In this document: piece by piece, positions 1 to 9,264 of the stretch
Layout of the letters: the number at the start of each line of letters is the position of its first letter
Numbering within the stretch: the first letter of the stretch is position 1
NCBI RefSeq assembly: GCF_023333595.1
Contig: NZ_JAIQZM010000039.1
Coordinates: forward strand, 1-58,375
Origin: Argonema galeatum A003/A1
GTDB lineage: Bacteria > Cyanobacteriota > Cyanobacteriia > Cyanobacteriales > Aerosakkonemataceae
Length of the DNA stretch: 58,375 bases
Direction: 5' to 3'
Made by a program: the position numbers and the translations under genes
Notes under the pieces: model-generated
Databases searched by the model: none
Seen by the model: only the letters and a program-made list of their open reading frames with translations
Told to the model about the DNA's origin: nothing

Positions 1-63
1 TTGCGCTTTAGCGCTCTTTGAGCGCTAAAGCGCAACAACGTACCTAACTAGCAACTTGAGTTA
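1..63. repeat. Partial composite palindrome (GCGCTTTAGCGCTC hairpin plus outer end)
   Basis: Bases 1-16 and 20-35 form a perfect 16-bp stem around a 3-base loop. It is followed by an outer-end motif at 45-63 (TAACTAGCAACTTGAGTTA). The same two modules, complete and symmetric, recur at 50041-50176, so the window starts in the middle of one such element. Confidence 0.85.
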
Positions 64-722
64 ATAGATTGTTGTCGCGAAGGGCGAAGCACTTGCGTAA
101 TTATGTTATTGCTAATATCCCAAAATTTCGGCGCAAGTGCTTCGCCCCTACAGCCCCTAACCTCAGCCTGTGGAGATTATTCGTCGCTTGTGGATTTACG
201 ACGATGGCCTTTTGACTCCCACTGTTTAGCCCAGCAGCGTTCTAAAAGTTGAATTCTGTAGAAATACCAGAATTGATGGGGATTCAATACGAGTTTAGTT
301 GTAGAACTAAAGAGAGGCTGGTTGAGATACTGCCAGATCGGGAATCTAATTTTGCTGTGTTTTGGAGCCATAAACTGAAAGTTATAGAGATAAGTGGAGT
401 AAGACGTTGGCACTCTGCATCTATCTTAAGTGCCATTTTAGGGCTTATTGCTATAACTGTGCCAAAATTCACAGCAGATTGTCTTGGTGAGGATTGCGGA
501 ATATATGGTGCAACTTTTTACATAAGTCTGTAATTTTACTTAAGTATTAGCTCAACATTGCTACCCAACAGGCTCGCGAAGCAGATTCAACTAGGCAAAA
601 TTGTGCAGGTACGTACTGCTGCTCTACAAAACTTGGCACAAACTTATGTAAGTTTCACCCTCGTAGATCAAAGCAAACAGGTATAAAAATGATCTAGTAC
701 GATCGTTCTAGTGACGATCGCG
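64..722. other. Gene-poor stretch with palindromic repeat and possible coding remnants
   Basis: No convincing gene is seen. Around 70-155 lies an inverted pair of the GAAGCACTTGCG / CGCAAGTGCTTCGCCCC repeat, a dispersed type also seen near 32518 and 54310. An ATG-started frame of 94 codons at 249-533 has no recognisable domain apart from one hydrophobic stretch. The frame 537-686 is open for about 50 codons without a start codon and reads like a C-terminal tail, so it may be a fossil. Confidence 0.4.
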
Positions 723-845
723 ATGAAAGGCAGATGTTCATCTATGTCTAGGATTTTTCGGCGACTGCACCGCTGGGGCTGTTTATTTTTGGCAAGTTTA
801 CTGATTGTGACAATTCTCCAGACGTTACGGCTCTTCCGTACTTAG
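723..845 (+). pseudogene. 5' fragment of a small-membrane-protein or PepSY-type gene
   Basis: The frame from ATG 723 (or in-frame ATG 744) encodes a 33-40 residue peptide with a basic start (SRIFRRLHRWG) and one hydrophobic helix (CLFLASLLIVTIL), then stops just inside the inverted-repeat element that begins at 828. This resembles the N-terminus of PepSY-associated membrane proteins, which start with RKLHRW-like basic segments before the first helix. The rest of the gene is absent. The reading is based on pattern only; it could also be a chance ORF. Confidence 0.35.
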
Positions 846-1024
846 TGTGCCAAATTATTAGTTTTATGTGCCTTACACCGTAGCTGGCTGGGATTTCAAG
901 GCGATCGTCCCCAAAGCCGCATACCATAGGGAAAGCTAATGGTGGAAATAATCTCAAAGCCTTACCTAGCAAAGCATTGAGAATAAATTTAAGTTAATTT
1001 AGCACACTAAGTACGGAAGAGCCG
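828..1024. mobile_element. MITE-like element with ~30-bp terminal inverted repeats
   Basis: Bases 828-857 and 995-1024 are inverted copies of each other with one mismatch (start CGGCTCTTCCGTACTTAGTG). The roughly 137 bp between them are non-coding. Ends of the form GGCTCTT are reminiscent of ISL3-family insertion sequences, so this may be a non-autonomous derivative. The 8-bp flanks (gacgttac and ggtgctac) agree at 5 of 8 positions, so a clean target duplication is not present. Both flanking genes are truncated exactly here. Confidence 0.65.
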
Positions 1025-2244
1025 GTGCTACCAAACCAGAGCAAAGCAATTCTGCCAAGACCCACCACTAAATCCGAGCCGATGAGAGCAAAAAGTCCCA
1101 ACTGAATCCTACTGAAACTCACCCTAGCCAGACGCCCAAAACGATTTTGGAACTCCTCCCATAATTGAGGAGCAGCCTGGGATGTTTTTAAAGTAAGAGC
1201 GCCGTTAAAAGTTTCGACCAGAAGACCTTGGTTATCTGCTTCCATTTTTAACATCGTGCGGTTTTTTTGTCGAATACTGGGTAAAAAAACCAAAATCGCT
1301 ACCATCATGAAAGCCGCAATCGAAATAGCTAAAATCGCCATTTTGTCGCTATAAACCCACATACATCCCACAGAAACCAGCGCTATAAAAAACTGGCTGG
1401 GCAATTTCAAAGCAGTTTGAGTGAGCAAGCCGTTCAGGAATTTAATATCCCCCATTCGACTGGTGACTTCGCCGCTGGCATGAGTTTCATAGTAGATCAT
1501 CGGCAAGTGCAGAATTGCCCTCACAAAATCCAAAAATAGCCCCAATTCCAACTGCTCTGCCACATAAAAAATTAGGGTATGCTGTACTAATTTGAGAGCG
1601 CTGCTGAGTCCCTGAATCACCCCTACCGCCAGCACAATTTTGGTAAGCAGCTCCGTATCTCGCCGCAACAAAACATCATCTGTCAAGATTTGGATTAAAA
1701 TCGGGGCAGCCAAAGCCAACACACCCAAAGCCAAATTGATGAGAGACGCCTGCACCAAGCTGTCTTTTTCTTGCCAGAGGCGTGCGAACAAGGTGTGAAG
1801 TCCACTTATTTCGTCCTCCGGTTGCTGGCGAAAGCGTGCTGGCTCTGGCTCGAGCAAGAGCATCACATAATTTCGCCAACCTTCTTGTAGCTCCTTTTTC
1901 GATAAGTAACGGAGACCGACTGTGGGGTCGGCGACAATATATCGCCTGCCTTTGCGCCCGTACAATACCACGTAGTGACGACTTTCCCAATGTAGGATGG
2001 CTGGTAGGGGAACTTCACTCAAATCGTCTAAGATTTCCGCATCGGCGCGGACACCGCGAGCGTTGAAACCAAGGGATTCAGCGCCACGCCTAATTCCCAG
2101 TAATGTGGTTCCCATCTGATTGGTGCCGATTAAATCTCGGATGTGCCGGATGCTAAATTTGCGCCCGTGATATTGGGTGATACTAGCCAGACAAGCGGCT
2201 CCGCAATCTTCATCGGTGTGTTGTAGGATGCAGGGATATTTCAT
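994..2244 (-). pseudogene. C39-peptidase ABC exporter, truncated before the ATPase domain
   Basis: The N-terminal ~130 residues are a bacteriocin-processing C39 peptidase, with catalytic Cys14 (DEDCGAAC), His90 (WESRHYVVLYG) and Asp106 (VADP). A six-helix ABC membrane domain follows (residues ~155-405). Family members run to about 700 residues and end in a Walker A/B ATPase. Here the frame reads LLWFGST and then enters the inverted repeat at 1024, ending after 416 residues without any nucleotide-binding domain. Known members cleave double-glycine leaders and export the peptide. Without its ATPase this copy should not transport, although the peptidase domain is intact. Together with the peptide at 5214 and the HlyD-like adaptor at 5928 it outlines a former peptide-secretion locus. 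Confidence 0.85.
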
Positions 2245-2425
2245 CTTTGGTCATTGGGTAGTGCTTTTTGAGTGCTGAGTGCTTCGGCTTTAGTGCTGAG
2301 TGGGGAGTGGGGAAGGGAATAAGGAGTGGGGAGTGCTGAGTGGGTGAACAATCTTCTTCCCCTCTGTCCACTCTTCCCTCTTCCCCTAGCAAGAGAGCCC
2401 CTAGCAAGAGAGCCCCTCTCTTCCG

Positions 2426-4630
2426 CTAACAGACATCAGGCGTTAAATCATCGGGTGCTTGAGCTACAAGCATCACTTCACCATTTGGCCCGATCGCTAC
2501 AGCATTAGCTTCTACAATCTGAGTGGGAGTTGGAGGTCGTCCATTAGTAATTAAGGGAACTCTTTTTCCTCCCCCCTCAAAAGCGACTAATTCCCGGACA
2601 CCCATCACGTCATACTGAATGTTCAACTCATCCAGGGGATTAGACGGCAAGCCGCCAGTGCCCGTGACCACAAATCTGCCCCGCTTTCTGTTGCGATTTG
2701 CCAGACAACTATTGGCAAGAAGTTGCTCGGTGTTGTTCGGTTGAGAGTCCAAAAGCACAAAATTATGAGCAGCATCTTTATCCGGCGTCTGGATTGTCAC
2801 CACCCCATTCACCCCCAGCTTTGAACTGGCAGTGATTTCGCTATCTGGTGAACGAAACAAGCCTCTGGTGGAAATTATAATATTGCCGCCATTACCCGCG
2901 TAAGCATCTGCGCGGATGTCGCTATTTTCCAAAGCGACAAAATTGGTGGTAGCGAGAGTGATGTTACCGCCGTTGCCAGTACCGCCCGCTGTAGTGGTAA
3001 CGCTGCTGTTGTGGCGCAACTGGAAATTTTCAGTTTGAATGAAAAGATTGCCACCCTCCCCGGCGGCAGTTTCCGCACTGATAGAGCCTCTATCCACAAC
3101 GAGGCGATTAGCGGTGATATCCACTATGCCAGCATCCCCAAAATCGGGATTGCTCACAGCAATAAAGCCTCTGTTGCGGATAGTCAACTTGTCAGTCACT
3201 ATGTACAAACTGCCTGCTGCGGCGGTAGTGGTAGACCGAGAATACAAGCCGCTGGGAGTTTGACCGTCCGCTGTGGTTCCCCTTACTTCTACCGACTCGG
3301 AAGCGTTTACAGTTAAATTACGTGCCGGTTTGTCACCAAAAGTCGTACTAGATACCTGGGCTCCATCCCTCACGAGCAATCGCCCGGTTTCAACGGTTAA
3401 ATTACCTCCAGCACCAGTGGCTTCTGGCTCGACTTGGGCAAACAAACCACTGGGTTGTTGACCCCCACCGCTCAATTCCACAGAGTCGGCTGCACGCACC
3501 AGTAAATTCCCCGCCGTCCCAGAACCAAATGTACTGGTGGAGACTTGGGCACCATCCCTCACGAGCAATCGCCCAGTTTCAACGGTTAAATTACCTCCAG
3601 CACCAGTGGCTTCTGAATCGGCTTGAGCAAACAAACCACTGGGTGCTTGACCTTCACCGCTCAATTCCACAGAGTCGGTAGCGCGGACAGTTAACACTCC
3701 GGCATTCCCGGTGCCAAACGTATTCGTATTTGCCTGGGCACCATCGCGGACAATTAACCTGTTCGTATCAATAGTTATTTCCCCAGCTCCGGCAGTTCCT
3801 TCGGTTTGGGAAAACACGCCGCTGGGAAAGTGGGCAGATTCCCCCGCCAATTCCGCCGACTCTGCGGCGCGGATAACAATATTTCCCCCCGCACCGCTAC
3901 CCGCAGTATTTGTCAATATTTGAGCGCCATCCCGGACAATCAACCGATTCGCGGTTATTTGCACATCCCCTCCAACACCGGCTCCTTGAGTTTCAGTAAA
4001 CAAGGCACTGGGGAGCTGACCGTCGGGGGTCGTTCCCGCCAGTTCCAACAACTCGGATGCCATCACTGTCAAGGCCCCGCCAGGGAGATTTTGGGTAGCA
4101 GTCACAATCGTCGAACCATCGGTGAGGATGATTCTTCGGCCTTGCAGCTGGATGGAGCCGCTGCTATTGATTAAGCTGCCGTTGGATAGCTGAATATCTC
4201 CTAAGATCGATCGCGAATTTGAGATTTCAGATTGCAGACCGGGATTTTGATTTTCTATTGGCAATCTCAAATCTGAAATCTGCGATGTTCCCAGATAGAT
4301 GGCTCCCCCATCTGACCGCAGGGTTGCACCGTCTAGGTGGATGTTGCTGCCCACAAGAGTCAAGCCTGTTGCCTGGAGAGTTGCGCCCCGCACGTCGATA
4401 GAGGCTGACTGGGAATCGAGTTGCAAGCCAATTGGCACGCTGAGTGTCAGCAGGGTAGCTCCCTTGTTGACCGCAGGCTTACCGAATTCGCTGCCATCGG
4501 CAAAGATTAATCGACTGGCGGTACTGGCAAAAAAAGCACCCCCGATGTTCAGGGAAGCCTGGGGGCCAAAAATAATCCCGTTGGGATTGAGGAGAAACAA
4601 GTTAGCCGTACCGTTGGCTTTGTTCGCTCC
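2426..4630 (-). pseudogene. Two-partner secretion (filamentous haemagglutinin-like) exoprotein, 5'-truncated
   Basis: The frame contains the NPNGI-type TPS motif (FLLNPNGIIFGP) almost at its very start, then a long series of beta-helix-like repeats (LIVRDGAQ...GNLTVRAADSVELSG) and a typical cyanobacterial C-terminus (VEANAVAIGPNGEVMLVAQAP) ending in Cys. In intact relatives the NPNGI motif is preceded by a signal peptide and about 100 residues of TPS domain. Here homologous sequence begins with ANGTANLF near 4618 and a TGA closes the frame at 4631-4633. The upstream DNA is repeat-like. The protein could therefore not be secreted. No TpsB-type outer-membrane transporter is present in the window. 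Between this gene and the exporter, two 15-bp direct repeats (AGCAAGAGAGCCCCT) lie at about 2391-2420. Confidence 0.8.
4213..4285. repeat. Dispersed AT-rich repeat inserted in frame in the exoprotein gene
   Basis: Two inverted copies of a GATTTCAGATTTGAGATTGC-like repeat lie about 25 bp apart inside the TPS frame. They are read as SQISDLRLP...LQSEISNS without breaking the ORF. The same AT-rich repeat recurs in intergenic DNA near 14445-14515, 21395-21610, 32685-32750, 46310-46395 and 58275-58300. Confidence 0.7.
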
Positions 4631-5213
4631 TCATGCCCTTCTCGATTTGGGATTTCCCGCTCTGGGGCTCCTGGGGCTTCCCGCTCTTTGGCGTCGGGTC
4701 GTCTCCAGTCTCCAATCCCCAGTCCCAAAATTAGCCGAGGGGGTGAGGGGTGATGCACCCCTTTTGCTTGGAAAAAGATGAAGTTATGATTAAGTGCCGT
4801 TTTATATTCGCTGTAAAGTTTAACACGAGTGTGTGTTAAGTTAACACGAACCTACACTCGTTTTTATTAAAACTTGAGTAAAGCAATTCTTTGTTGAGGG
4901 CAACGTTTTACGTGAAATTACTGGTATTAAGCACCTAAGTACTAATAGCAGCATCTCAAATTTACCAAACAACTGCATTAGAACAATCAAACAAGAATTG
5001 CCAAAACCCCTACTGCGGAGGCTTTTCAAATCCGACCGACCGACAGACGGCAGAGCGAGTACGGGCATATTAAGTTGTTTATGTAATGTCAATAACAAAA
5101 TTGACAACAAAAAATAGATAGTATTAAATGTAGTAAGTAAGGGGCGTCACCCCTACAGGGTAAAACCCCTCACTCAACACTAACTTTTCCAATATTAAGG
5201 GTGGAGCATCAAG
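4631..5213. other. Gene-free stretch upstream of the double-glycine peptide
   Basis: Bases 4635-4760 are low-complexity, repeat-like DNA that replaced the 5' end of the exoprotein gene. From 4790 to 5130 the sequence is AT-rich, with GTGTGTTAAGTTAACAC (4831-4847) as a near-perfect palindrome. A promoter for the downstream peptide should lie here, but I cannot assign one confidently. Confidence 0.4.
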
Positions 5214-5345
5214 ATGAAAACCAAACAGAAAGAATCGCCAAAGCCAAAGTTACAGCCACTTTCTGAGAACGAACAACAGGCGTTGGTGGGCGGTCTTCCG
5301 GCTAGAGCGGCTAAAGCTTCTACAAGTAACAGAATTCCTATTTAA
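5214..5345 (+). CDS. Double-glycine leader peptide (bacteriocin/secreted-peptide precursor), 43 aa
   Basis: The ATG at 5214 follows a good ribosome site (GGGTGGAG, 7 nt spacing). The 43-residue product has a lysine-rich start (KTKQKESPKPK) and then LSENEQQALVGG, ending at Gly27. Relative to the cleavage site this places Leu -12, Ser -11, Glu -8, Leu -4 and Gly -2/-1, the consensus recognised by C39 peptidases; only -7 (Gln) departs from the usual hydrophobic residue. The predicted mature peptide is the basic 16-mer LPARAAKASTSNRIPI. Its neighbours are a C39 exporter fragment (994-2244) and a HlyD-like adaptor (5928-7298), the normal partners of such precursors. No modification enzyme is seen. 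The core's function (bacteriocin, signal or other) cannot be read from sequence. Confidence 0.8.
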   Translation: MKTKQKESPKPKLQPLSENEQQALVGGLPARAAKASTSNRIPI

Positions 5346-5927
5346 CCCGCTGCTGCTGGGCTGGGAACACTTCACTAATCCCAGAAACCGGAAATATGTG
5401 GGTTACATCAAGGAAATATAGACTTTGACAACCAAAGAAACCCGGTTTCTCATCCACCGCTGTTGGCGAATTCGGAAAACCTAACCCCCCCAGCCCCCTT
5501 CCCTACGAGGGAAGGGGGAGCCGGAAAGCTCCTCTCCATTTTATAACTAGAGCGCTACTCCAGTAATCGTTGTTGACAAAAGTAATAAAGTGTGTATGCC
5601 TATACAGCACTTGGTCGGGCGAAGCATTCTGGCAAAAAAATAATGAACGAAGAGCGATCGATTATTCCCCGAATGCTAATGCCTCCGGCACGATGGAGCG
5701 AACGCCCTACACCAATTTACATATTTTGCTTTTTTTGTCAAGCTCTTTTACTCTTTCTGGCGCTCTAAGTAGGTGGGTGTAAATAAACTGAACACCCAGA
5801 AACCCGGTTTCTCCAAGAAACCGGGTTTCTTTCAGCAAAAGCCTAACCTACAATTCTGTTAATTGACAAAATCGGGAAGCTTCCTCTTTTTCTTTACAGG
5901 GAAAGAGGTTGGGCTTTTTTCGTCAGG
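5346..5927. other. Gene-free stretch with palindromic repeats
   Basis: No gene is supported. The region contains a 15-bp AGAAACCCGGTTTCT palindrome at 5436-5450, a C/G-rich inverted repeat near 5482-5520 (CCCCCTTCCCTACGAGGGAAGGGGG), and a second, paired set of the AGAAACC palindromes at 5798-5830. The 70-codon frame at 5570-5782 shows no domain or ribosome site. Confidence 0.5.
5798..5830. repeat. Paired AGAAACC[C/G]GGTTTCT palindromes
   Basis: A C-variant at 5798-5812 and a G-variant at 5816-5830 form a hairpin with a 3-base loop. Single or paired copies also occur at 5436-5450, 7332-7346, 46116-46130 and 46134-46148. Confidence 0.85.
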
Positions 5928-7298
5928 ATGCAGAAAGATTACAATCCCGATTTCCTTCCACTTCTCCGCAAGGACGGATTTCTACCGCCGATTCGTCTTT
6001 GGACGCGGTTGAGTGCTATGCTGCTGCTGGGGACTTTTGGTACGGTAACGACTTTGGCTTGTGTTGTTCCCTACCCGGTGACAATTCGATCGCTTGGTAC
6101 GGTTCGTCCTGCTGGCGATCGCAAGCTGGTGCAGGCAACGGCGACTGGGAGGGTGAAAGCTGTCTTGGTGACGTAAAATCAATCGGTCAGCCCAGGGGAT
6201 ATAATTGCAGAAATTGAGGATTCCAATTTAGTTACGCAAAAAAGCCAACTTTTAGGGAATATCCAGGAAAATCAGTTACAAATAACGCAAATCCAGGCGC
6301 AGTTAAGCACTCTCGATGTTCAGATGGTTGCCCAAACTCAGGTGAGCGGACGCACGGTTAGCTCTGCCAAAGCGGAAGTCGATCGCCTGCAACGAGATTA
6401 TGAAGAGCGGCGGGTAACAACTTTAGCTGAATTGCAAGCGGCCCAGGCGAACCTGATGGCTGCGAAGGCGAAGTTGAGATCGGCAGAGGCTCTGCGCGAT
6501 CGCTACAAACCCCTGGCAGAAGCAGGGGCTATTTCTGAGTCGCTTCTGATGGAAAAGCAGCAAGCTGTTCAAGAGCTTGAATTTGCCGTTAAAGTGGCAG
6601 AAGCTAATATGCAGCGAGCCCAAGCGGCACTGAATCCCGGTACGGCGGCGATCGCTAAAGCAACCGAGCAAATTGCCGAAGAACAAGCGCGGGGTGAAGC
6701 AACGCAGGCTACTTTGAATAAAGAAAGATCGCAAATCGAAGGTCGTCTGATTGAAATTCAGAACCAACTCAACCGCGATCGCAAACAGCTGCAACAGATT
6801 GAGAATGACCTTAGCGCTAGTGTAGTGCGATCGCCCATATACGGCACCATTATCGAACTAGAGCTGCGAAATCCCGGTCAAGTGGTGCAATCAGGCGCAT
6901 TAATCGCCCAAATATCGCCCGATCGAGCGGCTTTAGTCGTCAAGGCCCGTGTGGACGCTCAAGATATCAGTCAATTCAAATCTTGTCGATCGCAAGACAT
7001 ATCACAATGTCTTGCAGGCTTCGGAAAAGCAATCCTCAAGTTTTCCGCCTACCCATATCCAGATTATGGCACTCTTTACGGCGCAGTCAGAGAGATATCG
7101 GCTGATGTAAAGACTCCTCCTGAAGGCGGGAAACCCTACTACGAAGTAACGATTCAGCCGGAGAAACCTTATTTGCTCAAGGGAAATCAGCAGTATCCCC
7201 TACAAGCGGGTATGGAAGTCAGCAGCGATATCATCGCCAAAGAAGAGACAGTAATGCGGTTTATTCTGAGGAAAGCAAGGCTGTTAACAGATGTCTGA
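5928..7298 (+). pseudogene. HlyD-family membrane fusion protein with one in-frame stop
   Basis: The frame from ATG 5928 encodes a cytoplasmic start, one transmembrane helix (residues ~30-50), a first lipoyl half (IRSLGTVRPAG...ATGRVKAVLV), a long coiled-coil hairpin (residues ~100-300), the second lipoyl half (VRSPIYGTIIELELRNPGQVVQSGALIAQI), a beta-barrel (SAYPYPDYGTL) and the usual short tail (LRKARLLTDV). A single TAA at 6174-6176 follows VLVT, where relatives have a residue such as Glu, and the same frame continues with NQSVSPGDIIAEIEDSNL to 7298. One G-to-T change would explain it. Such proteins link an inner-membrane ABC exporter to the envelope. With the truncated C39 exporter it marks a decayed peptide-export locus. 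Readthrough or a sequencing error remains possible. Confidence 0.85.
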
Positions 7299-7331
7299 TA
7301 CAGCGGTTTTCATTTGCATGAAGTACACAAG

Positions 7332-7419
7332 AGAAACCCGGTTTCTCTGTACCTCACTCACCTTCCAAGAGCCTCTGCCCCTCTGCCCCTCTGCCCCTCT
7401 GCCCCTCTGCCCCTCTGCC
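7332..7419. repeat. AGAAACCCGGTTTCT palindrome and six 8-bp tandem repeats
   Basis: The palindrome is at 7332-7346. Bases 7372-7419 are six perfect copies of CCTCTGCC. The reverse-complement unit GGCAGAGG differs by one base from the rotation AGCAGAGG of the unit expanded inside mutS2 at 20112-20191, so the two look related. Confidence 0.85.
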
Positions 7420-7469
7420 CCGGTCGCGGCCATAATGATTCAGACACAACCGGAAACGATATGGGTAGT

Positions 7470-8528
7470 TCACTTAAGTTCTGGATGTTCGGCCTCAGAC
7501 AAGGGAATATTCAACTGGTTAATAGCGGCAATCAGCTGGTATAATCTCCCAAAGTCCCGTTGATTGAAGTACAAAGCGAGGCGAGGCAAGTCAAAGGTTT
7601 CATCTCCCGCCTCTTGCGGGAAAGCTTTAGTTTTTTCAATCTGTCCTTTAACTAAGATATCGCTGAAATTTTCATTCAACCGCTCCACATCCTCATCTTT
7701 GAGTTCGGACTTAAGGCGAATGACAAATTGGTCTTCCACATAGCGAGTGGAGTGGTAGACGCGATAAAAACTGGTAATCGCTTCGCAGGCTACATCTAAG
7801 TTGTCCGTAATTGTGTAGACGCTCCGGTCTTCTGGACTCACTAAACCGCGTTGCACTAGATGCTTGTCAATGTATGCGTCCCAGTCTTTCCAGTACTCGC
7901 CGCCCGGGCGATCGATCAAAATTAGAGGAACCGGCCCATATCGACCAGTCTGGCAGAGCGTCAAGCACTCAAAGGCTTCGTCTTGGGTGCCGAAACCGCC
8001 AGGAAACAGAGCCACGGCATCGCTCTCTCGCAACAGAAACAGCTTGCGCGTGAAAAAGTATTTAAAGTGAATTAATTTGGGGTCACCCATAATGAATGGG
8101 TTTGCGTCCTGCTCAAAGGGGAGCTTGATATTCAAGCCAAAGGATTTTTCGGCTCCTGCGCCTTCGTTCCCAGCCTGCATGATACCACCACCACCTCCAG
8201 TCATCAGCATAAACCCCAGATCGGTGACGCAACGGGCGAAGTCAGCGGCTATCTGGTATTCGGGACTATCCGCTGAGAGGCGAGCTGAGCCAAAGATGGT
8301 GACTTTGCGAACGTGCCGATAGGAATAAAATGTCTGGAATCCCCGCTCCAAATCTTGTAAAGAGGCAGTCAAAATCTTCCAGTCCAGGCGATCGATCTCA
8401 CTCCCAGCGATTCGCAGGAGCGTCCCTAGTGACTGCTCAATCCATTTTTTGTGTTTTAGTGTTGGCAGCCGCTCGATTATCTCCGCCAGGTCTGCTGGGA
8501 GATTCTCAAACGAGGGAGTAATTGTCAT
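7470..8528 (-). CDS. LOG-family (lysine decarboxylase-like) nucleotide-binding protein
   Basis: This 352-residue protein has a Rossmann-like core of the LOG/TIGR00730 family. FGSARL begins the fold, MTGGGGGIMQAGNEGA binds phosphate, and PGGFGTQDE is the family signature (PGGxGTxxE) with its catalytic Glu. Characterised LOG proteins hydrolyse cytokinin riboside 5'-monophosphates or other nucleotide monophosphates. The cyanobacterial long form has ~90 extra N-terminal and ~80 C-terminal residues, whose role is unknown. ATG 8528 (MTITPSFENL) is the natural start. The gene stands alone between repeat-rich spacers, and its actual substrate is not deducible. Confidence 0.85.
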   Translation of the reverse strand: MTITPSFENLPADLAEIIERLPTLKHKKWIEQSLGTLLRIAGSEIDRLDWKILTASLQDLERGFQTFYSYRHVRKVTIFGSARLSADSPEYQIAADFARCVTDLGFMLMTGGGGGIMQAGNEGAGAEKSFGLNIKLPFEQDANPFIMGDPKLIHFKYFFTRKLFLLRESDAVALFPGGFGTQDEAFECLTLCQTGRYGPVPLILIDRPGGEYWKDWDAYIDKHLVQRGLVSPEDRSVYTITDNLDVACEAITSFYRVYHSTRYVEDQFVIRLKSELKDEDVERLNENFSDILVKGQIEKTKAFPQEAGDETFDLPRLALYFNQRDFGRLYQLIAAINQLNIPLSEAEHPELK

Positions 8529-8796
8529 AATTTTTTTCGCACTGGCGGGTATTAAATTATAGCAATATTCAGGCTATTGAGCCGGAAATTGAGACATAAC
8601 GGTAGCAATTCTTTACTAATTGCCTGCTTTTTAGCGCAGTAGTAATTAAAAAGCGCCTTAGACTTTAATCCATCCAAGACGCTGGAAAAACAAAGCTTAC
8701 TTTGGTTAACATTTTTGGACAACTTGAAAGAGAGCGCCCTCACCAGTCGCCCAAATAGAATTACAACAGCCCACCAGGCTCTAGCTCAACGCCGAT

Positions 8797-9120
8797 CTAG
8801 AGGTACTTCTCCAAAGTATTTGCCAGCGTAGTTTTGGGAACTGCGCCGACCACCATATCGACCCTCTGACCCGCTTTGAAAATCATCAGGGTGGGAATGC
8901 TGCGTATCCCGTACTGGCTGGCTACGTTAGGATTCTCATCGGTGTTGAGTTTGACAACCTTCACCTGACCTTCGTACTGCTGCGCTATTTCATCTACGAC
9001 TGGCGCAACCATCCGGCAGGGACCGCACCAAGGAGCCCAAAAATCTACTAAAACCGGAACTTCACTTTCAAGTACTTCTTGCTTAAACGTAGCGTCTGTA
9101 ACTTGTGCGGCTGCTGACAT
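8797..9120 (-). CDS. trxA: Thioredoxin
   Basis: The protein is 107 residues, full length for a canonical thioredoxin, with the redox site WCGPCR (residues ~31-36), the cis-proline segment RSIPTLMIF and the C-terminal helix. It reduces disulfides in cytosolic proteins and would receive electrons from ferredoxin- or NADPH-thioredoxin reductase. It lies downstream of guaB3 in the same orientation. The ~270-bp gap contains a hairpin, so independent transcription is likely. Confidence 0.95.
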   Translation of the reverse strand: MSAAAQVTDATFKQEVLESEVPVLVDFWAPWCGPCRMVAPVVDEIAQQYEGQVKVVKLNTDENPNVASQYGIRSIPTLMIFKAGQRVDMVVGAVPKTTLANTLEKYL

Positions 9121-9240
9121 GCCTACAATTCCTTGTTTAAATATTGTCTTTATTTCCTTCGGAATTCTACCATAACAGAAAGAGATCTTCTTTCCGCCTT
9201 AAAGCATATACATATTTTAAGGGTTTCTGGTAATAAGGAA

Positions 9241-9264
9241 CCGCCCGAACGTCAGTCCGGGCGG
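9241..9264 (-). terminator. Hairpin between guaB3 and trxA
   Basis: CCGCCCG (9241-9247) pairs with CGGGCGG (9258-9264) around a 10-base loop. It lies ~130 bp past the guaB3 stop codon in the direction of transcription, followed by a modestly T-rich stretch, so it is a weak candidate terminator or processing site. Confidence 0.4.

Noticed and set aside
249..533. 94-codon plus-strand frame near the window start
   Set aside because: It has an ATG but no ribosome site, no recognisable domain, and competes with a minus-strand frame of similar quality; probably not a gene.
4549..4758. Minus-strand frame overlapping the 5' end of the TPS gene
   Set aside because: It is low-complexity repeat DNA running out of frame into the TPS coding region; the real frame starts in the neighbouring phase.
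5570..5782. 70-codon frame between the peptide and the HlyD adaptor
   Set aside because: No leader, domain or ribosome site; inspected for a second double-glycine leader and none found.
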